A stretch of DNA of 64,000 nucleotides, taken from NCBI GenBank assembly GCA_003605175.1, contig QWDA01000002.1, positions 310,001 through 374,000 of the forward strand, in the 5' to 3' direction. Below the pieces are notes generated by a model. That model saw nothing but the letters and a program-made list of their open reading frames with translations. It did not search any database and was not told the DNA's origin. The stretch comes from Paracoccaceae bacterium. Its GTDB lineage: Bacteria > Pseudomonadota > Alphaproteobacteria > Rhodobacterales > Rhodobacteraceae. Of the stretch, positions 34,444 to 44,030 are shown piece after piece; the first letter of the stretch is position 1, and the number at the start of each line of letters is the position of its first letter. Made by a program: the position numbers and the translations under genes.

Positions 34444-36020
34444 CCGCGCGGGTTCCATTGGAACAGCCAGGTCTCCGAGAGCCGCTGGTCGTAGCCTTCC
34501 ACATGCGCCATCAGCTCGACCGGCCCAGCGCCCTCGGGCGCCACGTCGAAGCTCAGCCGCCAGGCATTCATTTCGGGCACCCGGAACAGCGCCTGGTCGA
34601 CGATCGCGCCGCCCTCGGCCACAACCACCGGCGACACATCCGCCGTCCCGTCCATGCCCGACAGGAGCCCGCCCGCGAAATCGACGATGAACTTGCGCGC
34701 CTTGGTCTCGGTCTTCACCCCCGAGACGCCGCCCTTGCCGCTGCGTGTATCCAGCACATAGGCGAGGCTCGCCTTGGGATCGGGCGGCAGCATGCCCCAG
34801 TGAAGCCGGTAGCGGTACTCCTGCGCCTCGCCCGCCGCTGCCCCGTGGCGCGGCCGCCAATAGGCGACGATGTTGTCGTTGGCCTCCAGATCGCTCGGGA
34901 TCTCGACGAGCCGCACATCGCCGTCGCCCCAGTCGCCGATTGGCTCGACAAGCACCGAGGGCCGGTCCTGGTAGCGCGCGCCCGGGTCCTCGTAATGCGC
35001 GTATTCGCGGTCGCGCTGGAACAGGCCGAAACCCTTGAGGTCGGGCTCGGCGAAATACGAGGTCGCGAGGTTGGCCGGGTTCTGCAGCGCGCGCCACAGG
35101 GTCTCGCCATTGCCGCGCGCCACGAAAAGCCCGTCGCTGTCATGGACCTGAGGCCGGTAATCGTCGAAATCGGACCGGTTCGAGGCGGAGTAGAGATACA
35201 TCGAGGTGAGCGGCGCCACGCCGACCTCGGGCGTGTCGCTGCGGAAGAACAGCCGCGCGGTGACCTCGGTCACGGTCTCCTCGCCCGGCAGGATGTCGAA
35301 CCGGTAGGCGCCCGCCACGCTGGGGCTGTCGAGCAGGGCGTAGAGCGTCAGGTGCCGGTCGCCCGGGCCGGGGCGTTCGAGGTAGAATTCCTGGAAGGTC
35401 GGGAATTCCTCGGGCCGGTCGGAGGCAGTCGAGAGCGCCAGCCCCCGCGCCGAGAGCCCGTAGGCGCTGCCCCGGCCGAGCGCGCGGAAATAGCTCGCGC
35501 CCTGGAAGGCGATCAGCTCGTCGATCACGTCGGCACGGTTCAGGGGCCAGTGCAGCCGGAACCCGGCGACGCCCGGCAGCTCGGCATGCGGCGGCAGGAT
35601 GCCCGCGGCCTCGTGGCGGTACTGGAAATCGTCGGTGCTGAAGGTCATCGGCCGCGCCATGCCCTCCGCCACCTCGTGGAGCAGGACCGGGATCGGGAAG
35701 AGCCAGCCCATGTGGAAGGCATGGAGCCGGAACTTGGCGCCGCTGTCCTGCCAGCGGGCATGGTCCGGGTCGAAGGCGATCTGCCGGTAAAGGTCGTAGG
35801 TCAGCCCCTCGGGCAGCCCCTCGGTTGGCGCCGGCGCCTTGTAGGGGGCGGCCGAGAGGCGTTCCGCCTTCCGGGTCAGGATCTCGAAATCGAAGGGCAT
35901 GCCCTCGTCATTCGCGGCGCGCGCCCCGCGCCCGGCGCCCAGCCCCGCCAGCATCGCGGCGCTGCCGAGAAGAAACGACCGGCGCCCGGCGGTGACACGG
36001 ATGGCTTTGGACCTGGCCAT
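34440..36020 (-). CDS. glucan biosynthesis protein OpgG/OpgD family, Tat-exported
   Basis: A 526-residue periplasmic protein. The N-terminus carries a twin-arginine signal (GRRSFLLGSAAMLAGLGAG, cleavage near ARA-AN), more typical of OpgD. The MdoG domain starts PFDFEILTRKAERLSAAPY and includes DLYRQIAFDPDHARW, TSMYLYSASNRSDFDDYRP and VEIPSDLEANDNIVAYW. Family members shape osmoregulated periplasmic glucans; OpgD and OpgG homologues have been shown to act on beta-1,2-glucan. The ATG at 36020 is favoured, with AGGAG 11 bases upstream. The glucosyltransferase OpgH is not in the window. Confidence 0.9.
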   Translation of the reverse strand: MARSKAIRVTAGRRSFLLGSAAMLAGLGAGRGARAANDEGMPFDFEILTRKAERLSAAPYKAPAPTEGLPEGLTYDLYRQIAFDPDHARWQDSGAKFRLHAFHMGWLFPIPVLLHEVAEGMARPMTFSTDDFQYRHEAAGILPPHAELPGVAGFRLHWPLNRADVIDELIAFQGASYFRALGRGSAYGLSARGLALSTASDRPEEFPTFQEFYLERPGPGDRHLTLYALLDSPSVAGAYRFDILPGEETVTEVTARLFFRSDTPEVGVAPLTSMYLYSASNRSDFDDYRPQVHDSDGLFVARGNGETLWRALQNPANLATSYFAEPDLKGFGLFQRDREYAHYEDPGARYQDRPSVLVEPIGDWGDGDVRLVEIPSDLEANDNIVAYWRPRHGAAAGEAQEYRYRLHWGMLPPDPKASLAYVLDTRSGKGGVSGVKTETKARKFIVDFAGGLLSGMDGTADVSPVVVAEGGAIVDQALFRVPEMNAWRLSFDVAPEGAGPVELMAHVEGYDQRLSETWLFQWNPRG

Positions 36021-36134
36021 GATCGGCAACACTCCTGAATCTCAGTCCGACAGATTACGTCCCGCAAGCGGCCGGGGCGAGAGGACAAAATGCGATCGGC
36101 ACGATCTGGCCGGTCGCTGTAGCGGTGTCGTGAG

Positions 36135-36155
36135 GCGCCACCCTCGCCGTGGCGC
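36135..36155. repeat. hairpin between the opg genes and the esterase
   Basis: GCGCCAC-CCTCGCC-GTGGCGC is a perfect 7-bp stem in the divergent intergenic region 36021-36281. Also there are two copies of AAATGCGAT (near 36089 and 36171). They may be regulatory for either side. Confidence 0.35.
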
Positions 36156-36281
36156 ATAAGTAGCTGAACGAAATGCGATTCCTTCGGTGCGCTTTGCCAT
36201 GTGGCCGGTCTTCCTGCAATCGCCACGTTATCGGACCCGCCCCCGTTTTCCCGCCTCCTGCGACCTGCGACACTCGCCGCC

Positions 36282-36998
36282 ATGAACCGGCGTGTTCGAT
36301 TCGCCGGCCCGTCGAGCGGAGATACGCGTGAACCGTCGGAAAGTTCCCTCCCCGTGCCGGTAGCGGCGATGCGCCACGGCGTGCCGGCGGCGGAAGCGCT
36401 GGTGGTGTGCCTGACGATCCATGGCCGCTACGGCGCGCCCGAGGCGATGATGGAGCATCTCGTCTCCCACCTCACCGCGCCCGGCGTGCATTACGTGCTG
36501 CCCCGCTGCCCCGGGGAAGGCTGGTACGCCGCCCCCAGCGCTGGCCCGATCACGCCGGAAACCGAGGCGGAGATCGCCCGCGCCCTCGCCCAGGTCGGCG
36601 CCGATCTCGCTGCCGCGCTCGCCGAGGCGCCAAAGGGTGTCCCCGTGGTGATCGGCGGTTTCAGCCAGGGCGCCTGCCTCGCGCTCGAATACGCCGCCGC
36701 GCACGGCCCCTGGCCCGGCGCGCTCTTCGCGCTCACCGGCCACCGCGTCGGCGCCGTGGGCCATGTCCGCGCCGTCGCCGACCTCATCGGGCTCGAGGCC
36801 TACATCTCCACCGGCAGCCACGACCCCTTCATCAAGATCGCCGAATTCGCCGAAACGCTCCGCGCCTTCGCCACGGCGGGCGCAAGGGTAAGAAGCGAGA
36901 TCTTCCCCCGCGACGCCCATGTGATGTCGCCCGCCGAAATCGCCCAGGTCGACGCCCTCCTTCGCCGGGTCGCCGCCAGCGAACCCCTCTTCGCGTGA
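36282..36998 (+). CDS. phospholipase/carboxylesterase-type alpha/beta hydrolase
   Basis: A 238-residue hydrolase with nucleophile elbow GGFSQGACLALEYA, catalytic Asp in STGSHDPFI and His in PRDAHVMSP. It resembles small acyl carboxylesterases such as the second one in this window at 50552. The start at 36282 (MNRRVRFAGPSSGD) is tentative; LVVCLTIHGRYGAPEA marks the first strand. Its stop overlaps the GTG of the GH15 gene, so the two are coupled. Confidence 0.82.
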   Translation: MNRRVRFAGPSSGDTREPSESSLPVPVAAMRHGVPAAEALVVCLTIHGRYGAPEAMMEHLVSHLTAPGVHYVLPRCPGEGWYAAPSAGPITPETEAEIARALAQVGADLAAALAEAPKGVPVVIGGFSQGACLALEYAAAHGPWPGALFALTGHRVGAVGHVRAVADLIGLEAYISTGSHDPFIKIAEFAETLRAFATAGARVRSEIFPRDAHVMSPAEIAQVDALLRRVAASEPLFA

Positions 36999-38257
36999 CC
37001 CTCGCCGCCTGGATCGAGACCCGCCGCATGGCCGCGATCCGCGCGATCCGGCGCGCGACCTCGGCCACCCACCTCACCCACGACCGCCCCGGCTTCGGCT
37101 GGCGCGTCACCCCCGCGCCCGGCTCGATCCTCGCCTCCCCCGCTCCCTGTCACTGGGATCCGGAGCCCGACTATTTCCACCACTGGATCCGCGACGCCGC
37201 TATCGTGGTGAAAACTTGGCCCGAGATCCTCGCCGCCCTGCCCGAGACCGAGCGCCCCTGGTGGATCCGGGCCTTCCACGACCACGTCGCCTTCTCGCTC
37301 CGGGTCTCCGATCCCGACCGCCGGGGCCCCACCGAAAACCCGCTCAAAACCGGCGCGCGCGACGACCACCGCCAGTACCTCCGCCCCGACGCGGAACTCG
37401 CGGCGCTCACCGGCACCGACTGGCTCGAGGAACCGCGCGTGGCCGCCGATGGCAATCCCGACCTCGAGCGCTGGGGCCGCCCGCAGGACGATGGCCCCGC
37501 GCTCCGCGCCTCGGCGCTGATCGAGGTGACCGCGCGGTGCCCGGAGCTGCGCAGCGCCGGCACCGAAAATCTCATCGCCCGCGACCTCGCCCATCTCGCG
37601 ACCATCGCCGGCCGCCCGGCCCTCGGCCCCTGGGAAGAGCACCCGCCCCGCCGCTCCACCTTCACGCTGATCGCTACCTGGGACGCGCTCGACCGGGGCG
37701 CCCGCCACCTCCCCACGCTCGCCGAAACCTGCCGCGCGGCCGCCGCAAGGATCGAGGCGATCCTCCCCGCCGCCCTCGGCCCCGAGGGCTGGCGCGAAGC
37801 CGTCGAGACCGGCTACCAGGACAGCGCCACGCTCCTCGCCCTCCTCCATGCCGGCCGCACCGAAGGCCCCTTCGCGCTCACCGCCCCCGCCACGCGAACT
37901 ACAGCAAACAGCCTCGAAACCCTCTTCGCCAGGCACTATCCGATCAACCGGGGCCGTTCCGCCCCTGCCATGGGCCGCTGGGAGGCGGATGTCTTCTTCG
38001 ACGGCAACCCCTGGTTCCCCGTCACCCTCGGCTTCGCGGAATACCACTACCGCCGCGCCGCCCTGACCGGTGACCAACAGGCCTTCAAACGCGGCGACGC
38101 CTTCCTGCAAACCGTCCGCGACTACGCGCCCGAGGGCGACGACCTCCCCGAACAATTCCATCGCGAGACCGGCGCGCCCACCTCCTCGCCGGCGCTCACC
38201 TGGTCTTCCGCTGCCTTCCTCGCCGCTGCCGCCGCGCGTCAGGCCGTGGCGAGATAG
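36995..38257 (+). CDS. glycoside hydrolase family 15 protein (glucoamylase-like)
   Basis: A 420-residue (alpha/alpha)6-barrel protein. GH15 features are YFHHWIRDAAIVVKTW (about 51-66), WGRPQDDGPALRASAL, a Trp-Glu-Glu catalytic region at GPWEEHPPRR, and the C-terminal LPEQFHRETG then LTWSSAAFLAAAA. It would remove glucose from non-reducing ends. No signal peptide is visible, so it is probably cytoplasmic. It starts at GTG (overlap GTGA) and converges with the GH144 gene, overlapping it by 19 bases at the 3' ends. Confidence 0.83.
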   Translation: MTLAAWIETRRMAAIRAIRRATSATHLTHDRPGFGWRVTPAPGSILASPAPCHWDPEPDYFHHWIRDAAIVVKTWPEILAALPETERPWWIRAFHDHVAFSLRVSDPDRRGPTENPLKTGARDDHRQYLRPDAELAALTGTDWLEEPRVAADGNPDLERWGRPQDDGPALRASALIEVTARCPELRSAGTENLIARDLAHLATIAGRPALGPWEEHPPRRSTFTLIATWDALDRGARHLPTLAETCRAAAARIEAILPAALGPEGWREAVETGYQDSATLLALLHAGRTEGPFALTAPATRTTANSLETLFARHYPINRGRSAPAMGRWEADVFFDGNPWFPVTLGFAEYHYRRAALTGDQQAFKRGDAFLQTVRDYAPEGDDLPEQFHRETGAPTSSPALTWSSAAFLAAAAARQAVAR

Positions 38258-39492
38258 GGCGACCGGAAGCCGAGCGCCCGGAACCCCGCCTGCACCTCGG
38301 GCCGCCGCATCATCAGCCGCCAGATCAGCCCCGACCGGTAATTCTCCAAGGCCACAACGATCGGCCCCTGGTCGATGGCGAGCCGGCTCTCCGCCACCCA
38401 GCCGCGGCCCAGATGGAACGCGTCGACGAACCCCGCCTCGCCCCAGATCCGCCCGCCCAACACATCGTGGAAATGCCGGAGCGCGCGCATCCCTTCCTCG
38501 GGCGCGAAGGGCATCGAGGAGAGCGCCGCCGTGGGCGTGATCGTCCCGGTATCCTCGGTGGGCGAATGCGCCACGTAGCCGTCCGGATCGTCGCTCGCCG
38601 TCAGCCCCCAGCACTCCGGGCCATACCCGGCCCAGCTGCCGGGATTGGCGACGCAATGGGCGTGGTTCACCAGAGCATGGGCCCGCGCCTGTACCCCGTA
38701 ATCGGCATGGGCATTGACCAGCCCGCGCGGATCGAAGGCGAGGAACGGGTATTGCGACAGGAACAGCGGCCCGCCCCAATCGGGCCCGAGTGGCAGCGTA
38801 ACCCCGCCATAGGCGCGACCATTGGCGAAGGCCTCGGCCCGCGCCCAGACCTCGTGATAGGCCCTTGCCGGGATCGGGTGCTCGGGCGCCCCCGCACCGA
38901 GCACGAAGACCGGGAAGGCCTCGTTCCAGCCCCTGAGCGGCAGCGCTTGGGGCGACCACGGGCGCTCGGGATGCCGATGCCACATCACCGCGCCGTCCTC
39001 GGCCCGCACATGGGCGGCCCAGTTCACCTGCGCGTAAAGCCGCTCCAGCCGCGCGCCGAGATCCGGCGCCTCGGTGAAATAGGTGGCCACCGCCAGGAGC
39101 CCCTGCATCAGGAACGCCGTCTCCACGATATCGCCGCCATCGTCGCCCGGCATGAAGGGCAGCACCTTGCCCGTGGCGCCGGAGAGGAAATGCGGGAACA
39201 CCCCGTCGAAGCGGTCGGCGGCTTCGAGGAACCCTGCCAGCCGCTCCACCCGGTCGAGGATCTCGCGCCGGGGCCGCCAGCCGCGCTCGGCCGCCACGAT
39301 CTGCGCCAGGAGCCCGAAGCCGGTGCCGCCCGTGGTCACCGTATCGTCCACATCGTAGCCGAAGGCGCCCGCGCTGCGCTCCCGCGCCATGCCCGAGCCC
39401 GGATGCGACCAGTCGGTGAAATAGAGCGCCGTCGCCTGCGCCACCCGGTCGCGCAACGCCGCGTCGTCGAGCCCGGTCGTCAGCCCCGCCAC
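38239..39492 (-). CDS. glucoamylase-like/GH144 protein (endo-beta-1,2-glucanase type)
   Basis: A protein of about 417 residues of the PF10091 glucoamylase-like family, which includes GH144 endo-beta-1,2-glucanases. Motifs are ALYFTDWSHPGSGMARER (about 20-37), TVTTGGTGFGLLAQI, LFLSQYPFLAFDPRG, ECWGLTASDDPDGY and ENYRSGLIW at the C-terminus. No signal peptide is seen at the GTG start (39492), which overlaps the GH3 stop by 13 bases. With OpgG/D nearby, beta-1,2-glucan is the likely substrate. Confidence 0.83.
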   Translation of the reverse strand: MAGLTTGLDDAALRDRVAQATALYFTDWSHPGSGMARERSAGAFGYDVDDTVTTGGTGFGLLAQIVAAERGWRPRREILDRVERLAGFLEAADRFDGVFPHFLSGATGKVLPFMPGDDGGDIVETAFLMQGLLAVATYFTEAPDLGARLERLYAQVNWAAHVRAEDGAVMWHRHPERPWSPQALPLRGWNEAFPVFVLGAGAPEHPIPARAYHEVWARAEAFANGRAYGGVTLPLGPDWGGPLFLSQYPFLAFDPRGLVNAHADYGVQARAHALVNHAHCVANPGSWAGYGPECWGLTASDDPDGYVAHSPTEDTGTITPTAALSSMPFAPEEGMRALRHFHDVLGGRIWGEAGFVDAFHLGRGWVAESRLAIDQGPIVVALENYRSGLIWRLMMRRPEVQAGFRALGFRSPYLATA

Positions 39493-41666
39493 GTGACCGA
39501 CACCGATTGCGTGTCGCGGCTGTTCGGGCCGGTGTGGAGCACGATCTCGCCGGGGTCGGAGACGCGCTCGGCCTCCTCCAGCGAGGGCGCGATCCAGTAG
39601 GAGACCATCTCGCGCGTGACCGTGAATGCCACCGTCGCGCTCTCGCCCGGCGCCAGCGTCACCCGCCGGAAATCGGCGAGCCAGCGCGCCGGCCGGGTGA
39701 TCCGCGCCACCGGGTCGGAGAGGTAAAGCTGCACCGTCTCGGTCTGCGCCACCTTCCCGGTGTTCCTCACCGTCACCTCGACCTCGACCGGCCCCGTGCC
39801 CCGCGCTTGCGGCGCGCCATAGGCGACCTTGCCGTAACCCAGCCCGAAGCCGAACGGAAACCCCGCCGCCCCGTCCGGCAGGTCGAGCCAGCCGGTGCGG
39901 AACTTCTGGAACCGCCCCGGATCGGGCCGCCCGGTGGGCTCTTCGGAATGGTGCAGCGGCACCTGCCCGGGATGCGCGGGCAGCGTCACCGCGAGCCGGC
40001 CCGAGGGCGCGGCGCGGCCATAGATCAGGTCGGCCACCCCGTCCGGCCCCCGGATCCCGCCATGCCAGGCATAGATCAGCGCATCGGCCTGCGCGGCTTC
40101 CGGCCCGAGCGCCAGCGGCCGGCCCGCGAAGATCAGGACGACGAGCGGCGTGCCTGTCTCGAGAAGCGCCGCGAGAAGCGCCCGCTGCGGCGCCGGCAGT
40201 GCGGGCGCCAGCACCGAGGAGCTCTCGCCCGCATGCTCCTTCGCCTCGCCGAGCGCGACGATGGCGACCTCGGCCGCGCCTGCCGCCGCCACCGCCTCGG
40301 CGATCATTTCTTCGGCCGGCCGCTCGTCCAGCGCGACGGTGGTGCCATGCACGTTCAGCCGGTCGATCAGCCAGGGCTCCGCGACCACGTTCGCCCCGGT
40401 CACGCAGGGCACAGCGCGGCCCGCGACCCGCTCCACCGCCTCGCGCAGCGAGCAGACCTCGCGCGCGTCGCCCGAGACCGCCCAGGTCCCCAGCATGTTC
40501 GCGCAATCCTCCGCGAAGGGCCCCACGAGCGCCACCCGCGCGGTCTCCGCCAGTGGCAGCACCCCTTCGTTCCTCAGGAGCACCGCACTCTCCGCCGCCG
40601 CCCGCTGCGCCAATGCCACCCCCGCCGCGCGCGCGGGCGCCGTGCCCTCGCCCAGCCGCGCGAAGGGATCGTCCAGAACCCCCATCCGCGCCTTGAAGGT
40701 GAGAACCCGCAGACAGGCCCGGTCGATCAGTTCGCGCACCTCGCCCGCCGACACCTCCAGCCCGGCCTCCGGCGCCGAAAGCCCCGCTTCCGCCAACCCC
40801 GGCAAGGAGGCGAGGTAATCCTCGCCCACCATGTCCATGTCGATCCCGGCGGAAAGCGCCCGGATCACCGCCACCTCGCGCGGGCCCAGGCCATGGGCGG
40901 TCAGCTCCATCACCCCGGTGTAATCCGACACCACCAGCCCGCCGAAGCCTTCGCCGCGCCGGAGCCAATCCTCGATCAGCTCCCGATGCGCGTGCATTGG
41001 CAACTTGTTCACCGCGTTGAACGCCGCCATCACGCTCGCCGCGCCCGCCGCGACCCCGTCGGCGAAAGGCGGCAGGTAGACGCCCAGCAGCTCCTCCCAG
41101 GCCAAGGACGCATTGTCGTAGTCGCGCCCCGACTGGGTCGCCCCATAGGCCACGAAATGCTTCAGGCACGCCGCCACACGGCCCGGCGCCGCAGGGTCGT
41201 CGCCCTGGTAGCCGCGCACCATCGCCGCGGCGATCCGGCCTGCCAGCACCGGATCCTCGCCCGGGCTCTCGGCGACCCGGCCCCAGCGGGGATCCCGCGC
41301 GATGTCGATCATCGGCGAATAGACCTGGTGCAGCCCCTCGGCCGCCGCCTCCGCCGCCGCGAAGGCCGCCGTCTCCTCGACCAGATCCATGTTCCACGAG
41401 CACGCCAGCGCCACCGGCAGCGGAAACACCGTCCGGTGCCCGTGGATCACGTCCTCCGCGAAGAAGAGGCCGATCCCCAGCCGCGAGCCCTTAACCGCGC
41501 GCTCCTGCATCGCCCGCGCCGAGGCGCGCGACTTGGTGCCGAACACCGCGCCCACCATCCCCTCGTCGAGCCGTTTCGCCAGCGGCGAGTCGCCGCCCGC
41601 CCCGGTCGCCAGCCCCTCGCCGGCGGCAAGCAGGTTCAACTGGCCGATCCTCTCGGCGAGCGTCAT
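39480..41666 (-). CDS. glycoside hydrolase family 3 beta-glucosidase (BglX-like)
   Basis: A 728-residue GH3 enzyme. It has a TIM barrel with the nucleophile Asp in GGLVVSDYTGV (about 245), KHFVAYGA, then the alpha/beta sandwich and a C-terminal fibronectin III-like domain (from about 620). The frame stays open and family-like upstream of the ATG (ITFEEQARSYLDRM) back to the stop of the ABC gene, but with no ATG, GTG or TTG. Either the ATG at 41666 is used or a rare start codon lies further up. It probably cleaves oligosaccharides released by the GH144 enzyme. Confidence 0.88.
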   Translation of the reverse strand: MTLAERIGQLNLLAAGEGLATGAGGDSPLAKRLDEGMVGAVFGTKSRASARAMQERAVKGSRLGIGLFFAEDVIHGHRTVFPLPVALACSWNMDLVEETAAFAAAEAAAEGLHQVYSPMIDIARDPRWGRVAESPGEDPVLAGRIAAAMVRGYQGDDPAAPGRVAACLKHFVAYGATQSGRDYDNASLAWEELLGVYLPPFADGVAAGAASVMAAFNAVNKLPMHAHRELIEDWLRRGEGFGGLVVSDYTGVMELTAHGLGPREVAVIRALSAGIDMDMVGEDYLASLPGLAEAGLSAPEAGLEVSAGEVRELIDRACLRVLTFKARMGVLDDPFARLGEGTAPARAAGVALAQRAAAESAVLLRNEGVLPLAETARVALVGPFAEDCANMLGTWAVSGDAREVCSLREAVERVAGRAVPCVTGANVVAEPWLIDRLNVHGTTVALDERPAEEMIAEAVAAAGAAEVAIVALGEAKEHAGESSSVLAPALPAPQRALLAALLETGTPLVVLIFAGRPLALGPEAAQADALIYAWHGGIRGPDGVADLIYGRAAPSGRLAVTLPAHPGQVPLHHSEEPTGRPDPGRFQKFRTGWLDLPDGAAGFPFGFGLGYGKVAYGAPQARGTGPVEVEVTVRNTGKVAQTETVQLYLSDPVARITRPARWLADFRRVTLAPGESATVAFTVTREMVSYWIAPSLEEAERVSDPGEIVLHTGPNSRDTQSVSVTWRG

Positions 41667-41735
41667 GCGGTCGAGATAGGACCGCGCCTGTTCCTCGAAA
41701 GTGATGGCGGCACCCCCGGCAATTGGGGCGGCCCG

Positions 41736-43655
41736 TTACTCCGCCGCGTAGCGGGTGAGGCGCTGCGGGCCGCTGACAGCCCTTACCTGCCCCACGCCTT
41801 CCCGAACGTCGAGAACCTTGTTGTAGAACGGTTCGCCATCGGGATCGTGCGGCACGGATTCGCCGTGCAGAACCGCGAGGATCGCGGTTTTCGGCAGCCT
41901 TTCGCGCAAGGCCAGGTGGAAATCCATCGCCGCGTCGGTGTCGAGCGCCGAAGTGGCCTCGTCGAGCAGCAGGATATCGGGCTTCTGAAGCAGGATTCGC
42001 GCCAGAACCAGCCGCTGCTTCTGTCCGCCCGAGAAGACGTTGCGCCAGTTCTTGCCCTGGAAGAGCTCGTCGCGGATCGCGGGGATGAAGGCGCCGAGCC
42101 CGACCCGCGAGAGCGCATCCGCGACGCGGAGGTCGTCATGGGTGCCGCCCGGCTCGGGATAGGAGACAAGCTCGCCCAGGCTCAGCCGGTCCGGCAGGTC
42201 GGGCTCCTGCCCGGCGAAGAACATCCGCGCGCCGTCCGCCATCTCGATCCGGCCCGAGCCGTAGGGCCAGATCCCGGCCACGGCCTTCAGGAACGAGCTC
42301 TTGCCGCAGCCGTTCCGGCCGCGCAGATAGACCCGGTCGCCCGCATCGGCGCGGATCGCGGGCACCTGCAGGAAGGCCTGGGTGTCATGACCCCGGTGAT
42401 GCAGCGCCAGCGCCTCGATCCGGAGTGCCGGGCCGGTCTCGACCCGCCGCCGCTCGAAGGCCGAAATCCCGGTCTCGGCATAGAAGGCCGCGCGTTCCTC
42501 GACCCGCTCGACGGCGCGCGCCAGTTCGGTCAGCCGCCCGGCATTGGCGCGCAGCGTGGCGATCGCCGGCATCACGTTGATGAACCACGAAACGTCGCCG
42601 ATCAGCGCGGCGGTCAGCTCCGAGCTCGCGGCGAAATCGCGGAACGACATCCTGCCCGCCATGTAGCCCGGCAGCGCAGGCAGGTAGGCCAGCATCCGGT
42701 GCGACAGGAAGTTGTAGGTGTTGGTGAACAGCATCATTGCCGCCGACCAGCCGTTCTGCCTGTGCCAGGTGCGGTCGAGCTTCCTGTAGAGCCCGGCGTT
42801 GATCTTGCGCTGCGCGCGTTCGCCGCGCGACTGGGCCATCTGCGAGACCCGGCCCAGCATCGCGACCAGTTCGCCCCGCCAGGCCCCGTCGACCTTCTGG
42901 CGCTCGAGCTGCAGCCGTTCCAGCACCCGGCCGATCAGCCAGGCGATGAAGGTGAAGGCGGGCACGTAGACCGCGACCAGGAGCAGCGCCAGCATCGCGG
43001 TGCCGTACTCGCCGGGCGCGAAGTCGAAGCGCCGCGCGAGGTCGGGGCCGAGCACCGGCGCGAGGAGATCGGGCAGCGCGGCGCCCCAGCGGTCGAGCGT
43101 CTCGACCGGGCGCGAACGTTCCAGAAGCGCCTGCGAGACGAACCAGATCGAGGCCACCGCGCCCCAGAGCCCCATCGCAAGGCCGATGATCCCGCCATAG
43201 AGCCCGCCGGTGCATTCGTCGACGCGCTGGTCGATGGCGTCGGGCAGACCGGTGGCGCTGCCTTCGTCGGAACGGTCGCTCATCAGGTCATAGGCGATGC
43301 GCTCGTTCTTCAGGATCGCGGCATCGTATTGCGCGGCGAGCCAGGCCCGGGCGCGGCGATGCAGCGTGGTCGAGACCACGTGGCGCAGCGCGACGCCGCT
43401 GGTTTGGGCGAGAAACAGGCCGAGATAGGTGAGACCGGCAAGGAACAGGATCGCCGCCGGATCGCCCCCCGCCTGATCGTGGAACCCGGCCAGCGCGGCC
43501 AGGAAATCGGCGCTGGCGGTGGCGACCCAGACGCTGGCCTTCGACAGGAGCGTGGTCATCGCGAAGATCACCAGCGTCAGAAGCCAGGCTTCTTTCCAGC
43601 GCTCGGAGCGCCAATAGGCCGAGACCAGCCCCCAGAAGGTACCCAAACGGTTCAC
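41736..43655 (-). CDS. ABC transporter, fused SbmA/BacA-type membrane domain and ATPase (YddA-like)
   Basis: A 639-residue half-transporter. The N-terminal membrane domain (about 1-390) resembles the SbmA/BacA peptide transporters (WRSERWKEAWLL, SHRMLAYLPALPGYMAGRMSFRDFAA spread over 300-380). The ATPase has Walker A GRNGCGKSSF, signature FSGGQKQRLVLAR and Walker B DILLLDEATSALD. Relatives move peptides, vitamin B12 or long-chain compounds. GTG at 43655 (NRLGTFWGLVSAYW) is taken as start, with AGGA upstream. Its place in the glucan region is suggestive only. Confidence 0.85.
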   Translation of the reverse strand: MNRLGTFWGLVSAYWRSERWKEAWLLTLVIFAMTTLLSKASVWVATASADFLAALAGFHDQAGGDPAAILFLAGLTYLGLFLAQTSGVALRHVVSTTLHRRARAWLAAQYDAAILKNERIAYDLMSDRSDEGSATGLPDAIDQRVDECTGGLYGGIIGLAMGLWGAVASIWFVSQALLERSRPVETLDRWGAALPDLLAPVLGPDLARRFDFAPGEYGTAMLALLLVAVYVPAFTFIAWLIGRVLERLQLERQKVDGAWRGELVAMLGRVSQMAQSRGERAQRKINAGLYRKLDRTWHRQNGWSAAMMLFTNTYNFLSHRMLAYLPALPGYMAGRMSFRDFAASSELTAALIGDVSWFINVMPAIATLRANAGRLTELARAVERVEERAAFYAETGISAFERRRVETGPALRIEALALHHRGHDTQAFLQVPAIRADAGDRVYLRGRNGCGKSSFLKAVAGIWPYGSGRIEMADGARMFFAGQEPDLPDRLSLGELVSYPEPGGTHDDLRVADALSRVGLGAFIPAIRDELFQGKNWRNVFSGGQKQRLVLARILLQKPDILLLDEATSALDTDAAMDFHLALRERLPKTAILAVLHGESVPHDPDGEPFYNKVLDVREGVGQVRAVSGPQRLTRYAAE

Positions 43656-43842
43656 GCGCCTGTCCTGCGTCTGTTTGTCTTGGCCGGTTCGAAACCTTCC
43701 GCACCCGTCAGGCGCCCTTCTCCGGGTCTCGTGACGCGGCCCTGCTCTGCTGCGAAGCATCGGCGAAAAACCGCCAGACGAGCGTTAATTTTGCCGCCAG
43801 GCAGGACAATCCGGCCATATTTTGCAGGTTCGTTGCCGTTAG

Positions 43843-43855
43843 GCCACATATTGTG
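43843..43855. promoter_or_regulatory. palindrome in the ABC/ThiE-like divergent region
   Basis: CCACA-TAT-TGTGG is a perfect 5-bp inverted repeat in an AT-rich patch. It is a possible operator. Confidence 0.3.
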
Positions 43856-44030
43856 GGCGCTCCCTGAGCGGTTTCCCGCCGATCAGGGCGGGACAGGGCG
43901 AGCCTGACCCGGCATTGGGGCGGAATCCGGGAACCAATTGGGCAATTGCCGGCCGCTTGTCGCCGATGCCTCCGGGCGATCCGTGGACCTTCGCCGGGGT
44001 TCCTGCCGGCCGGGCGTGCGGCTCCGGCGG

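Noticed and set aside
43652-43849. 65-codon minus-strand frame in the ABC/ThiE-like gap
   Set aside because: It overlaps the likely ABC promoter region, has no ribosome-binding site and reads as random Arg/Gly-rich sequence.
39507-43907. Plus-strand open frame of 1466 codons
   Set aside because: It is antisense to the GH3 and ABC transporter genes, rich in Arg/His/Pro/Gly, with no recognisable domain. It is a frame shadow of high-GC coding DNA.
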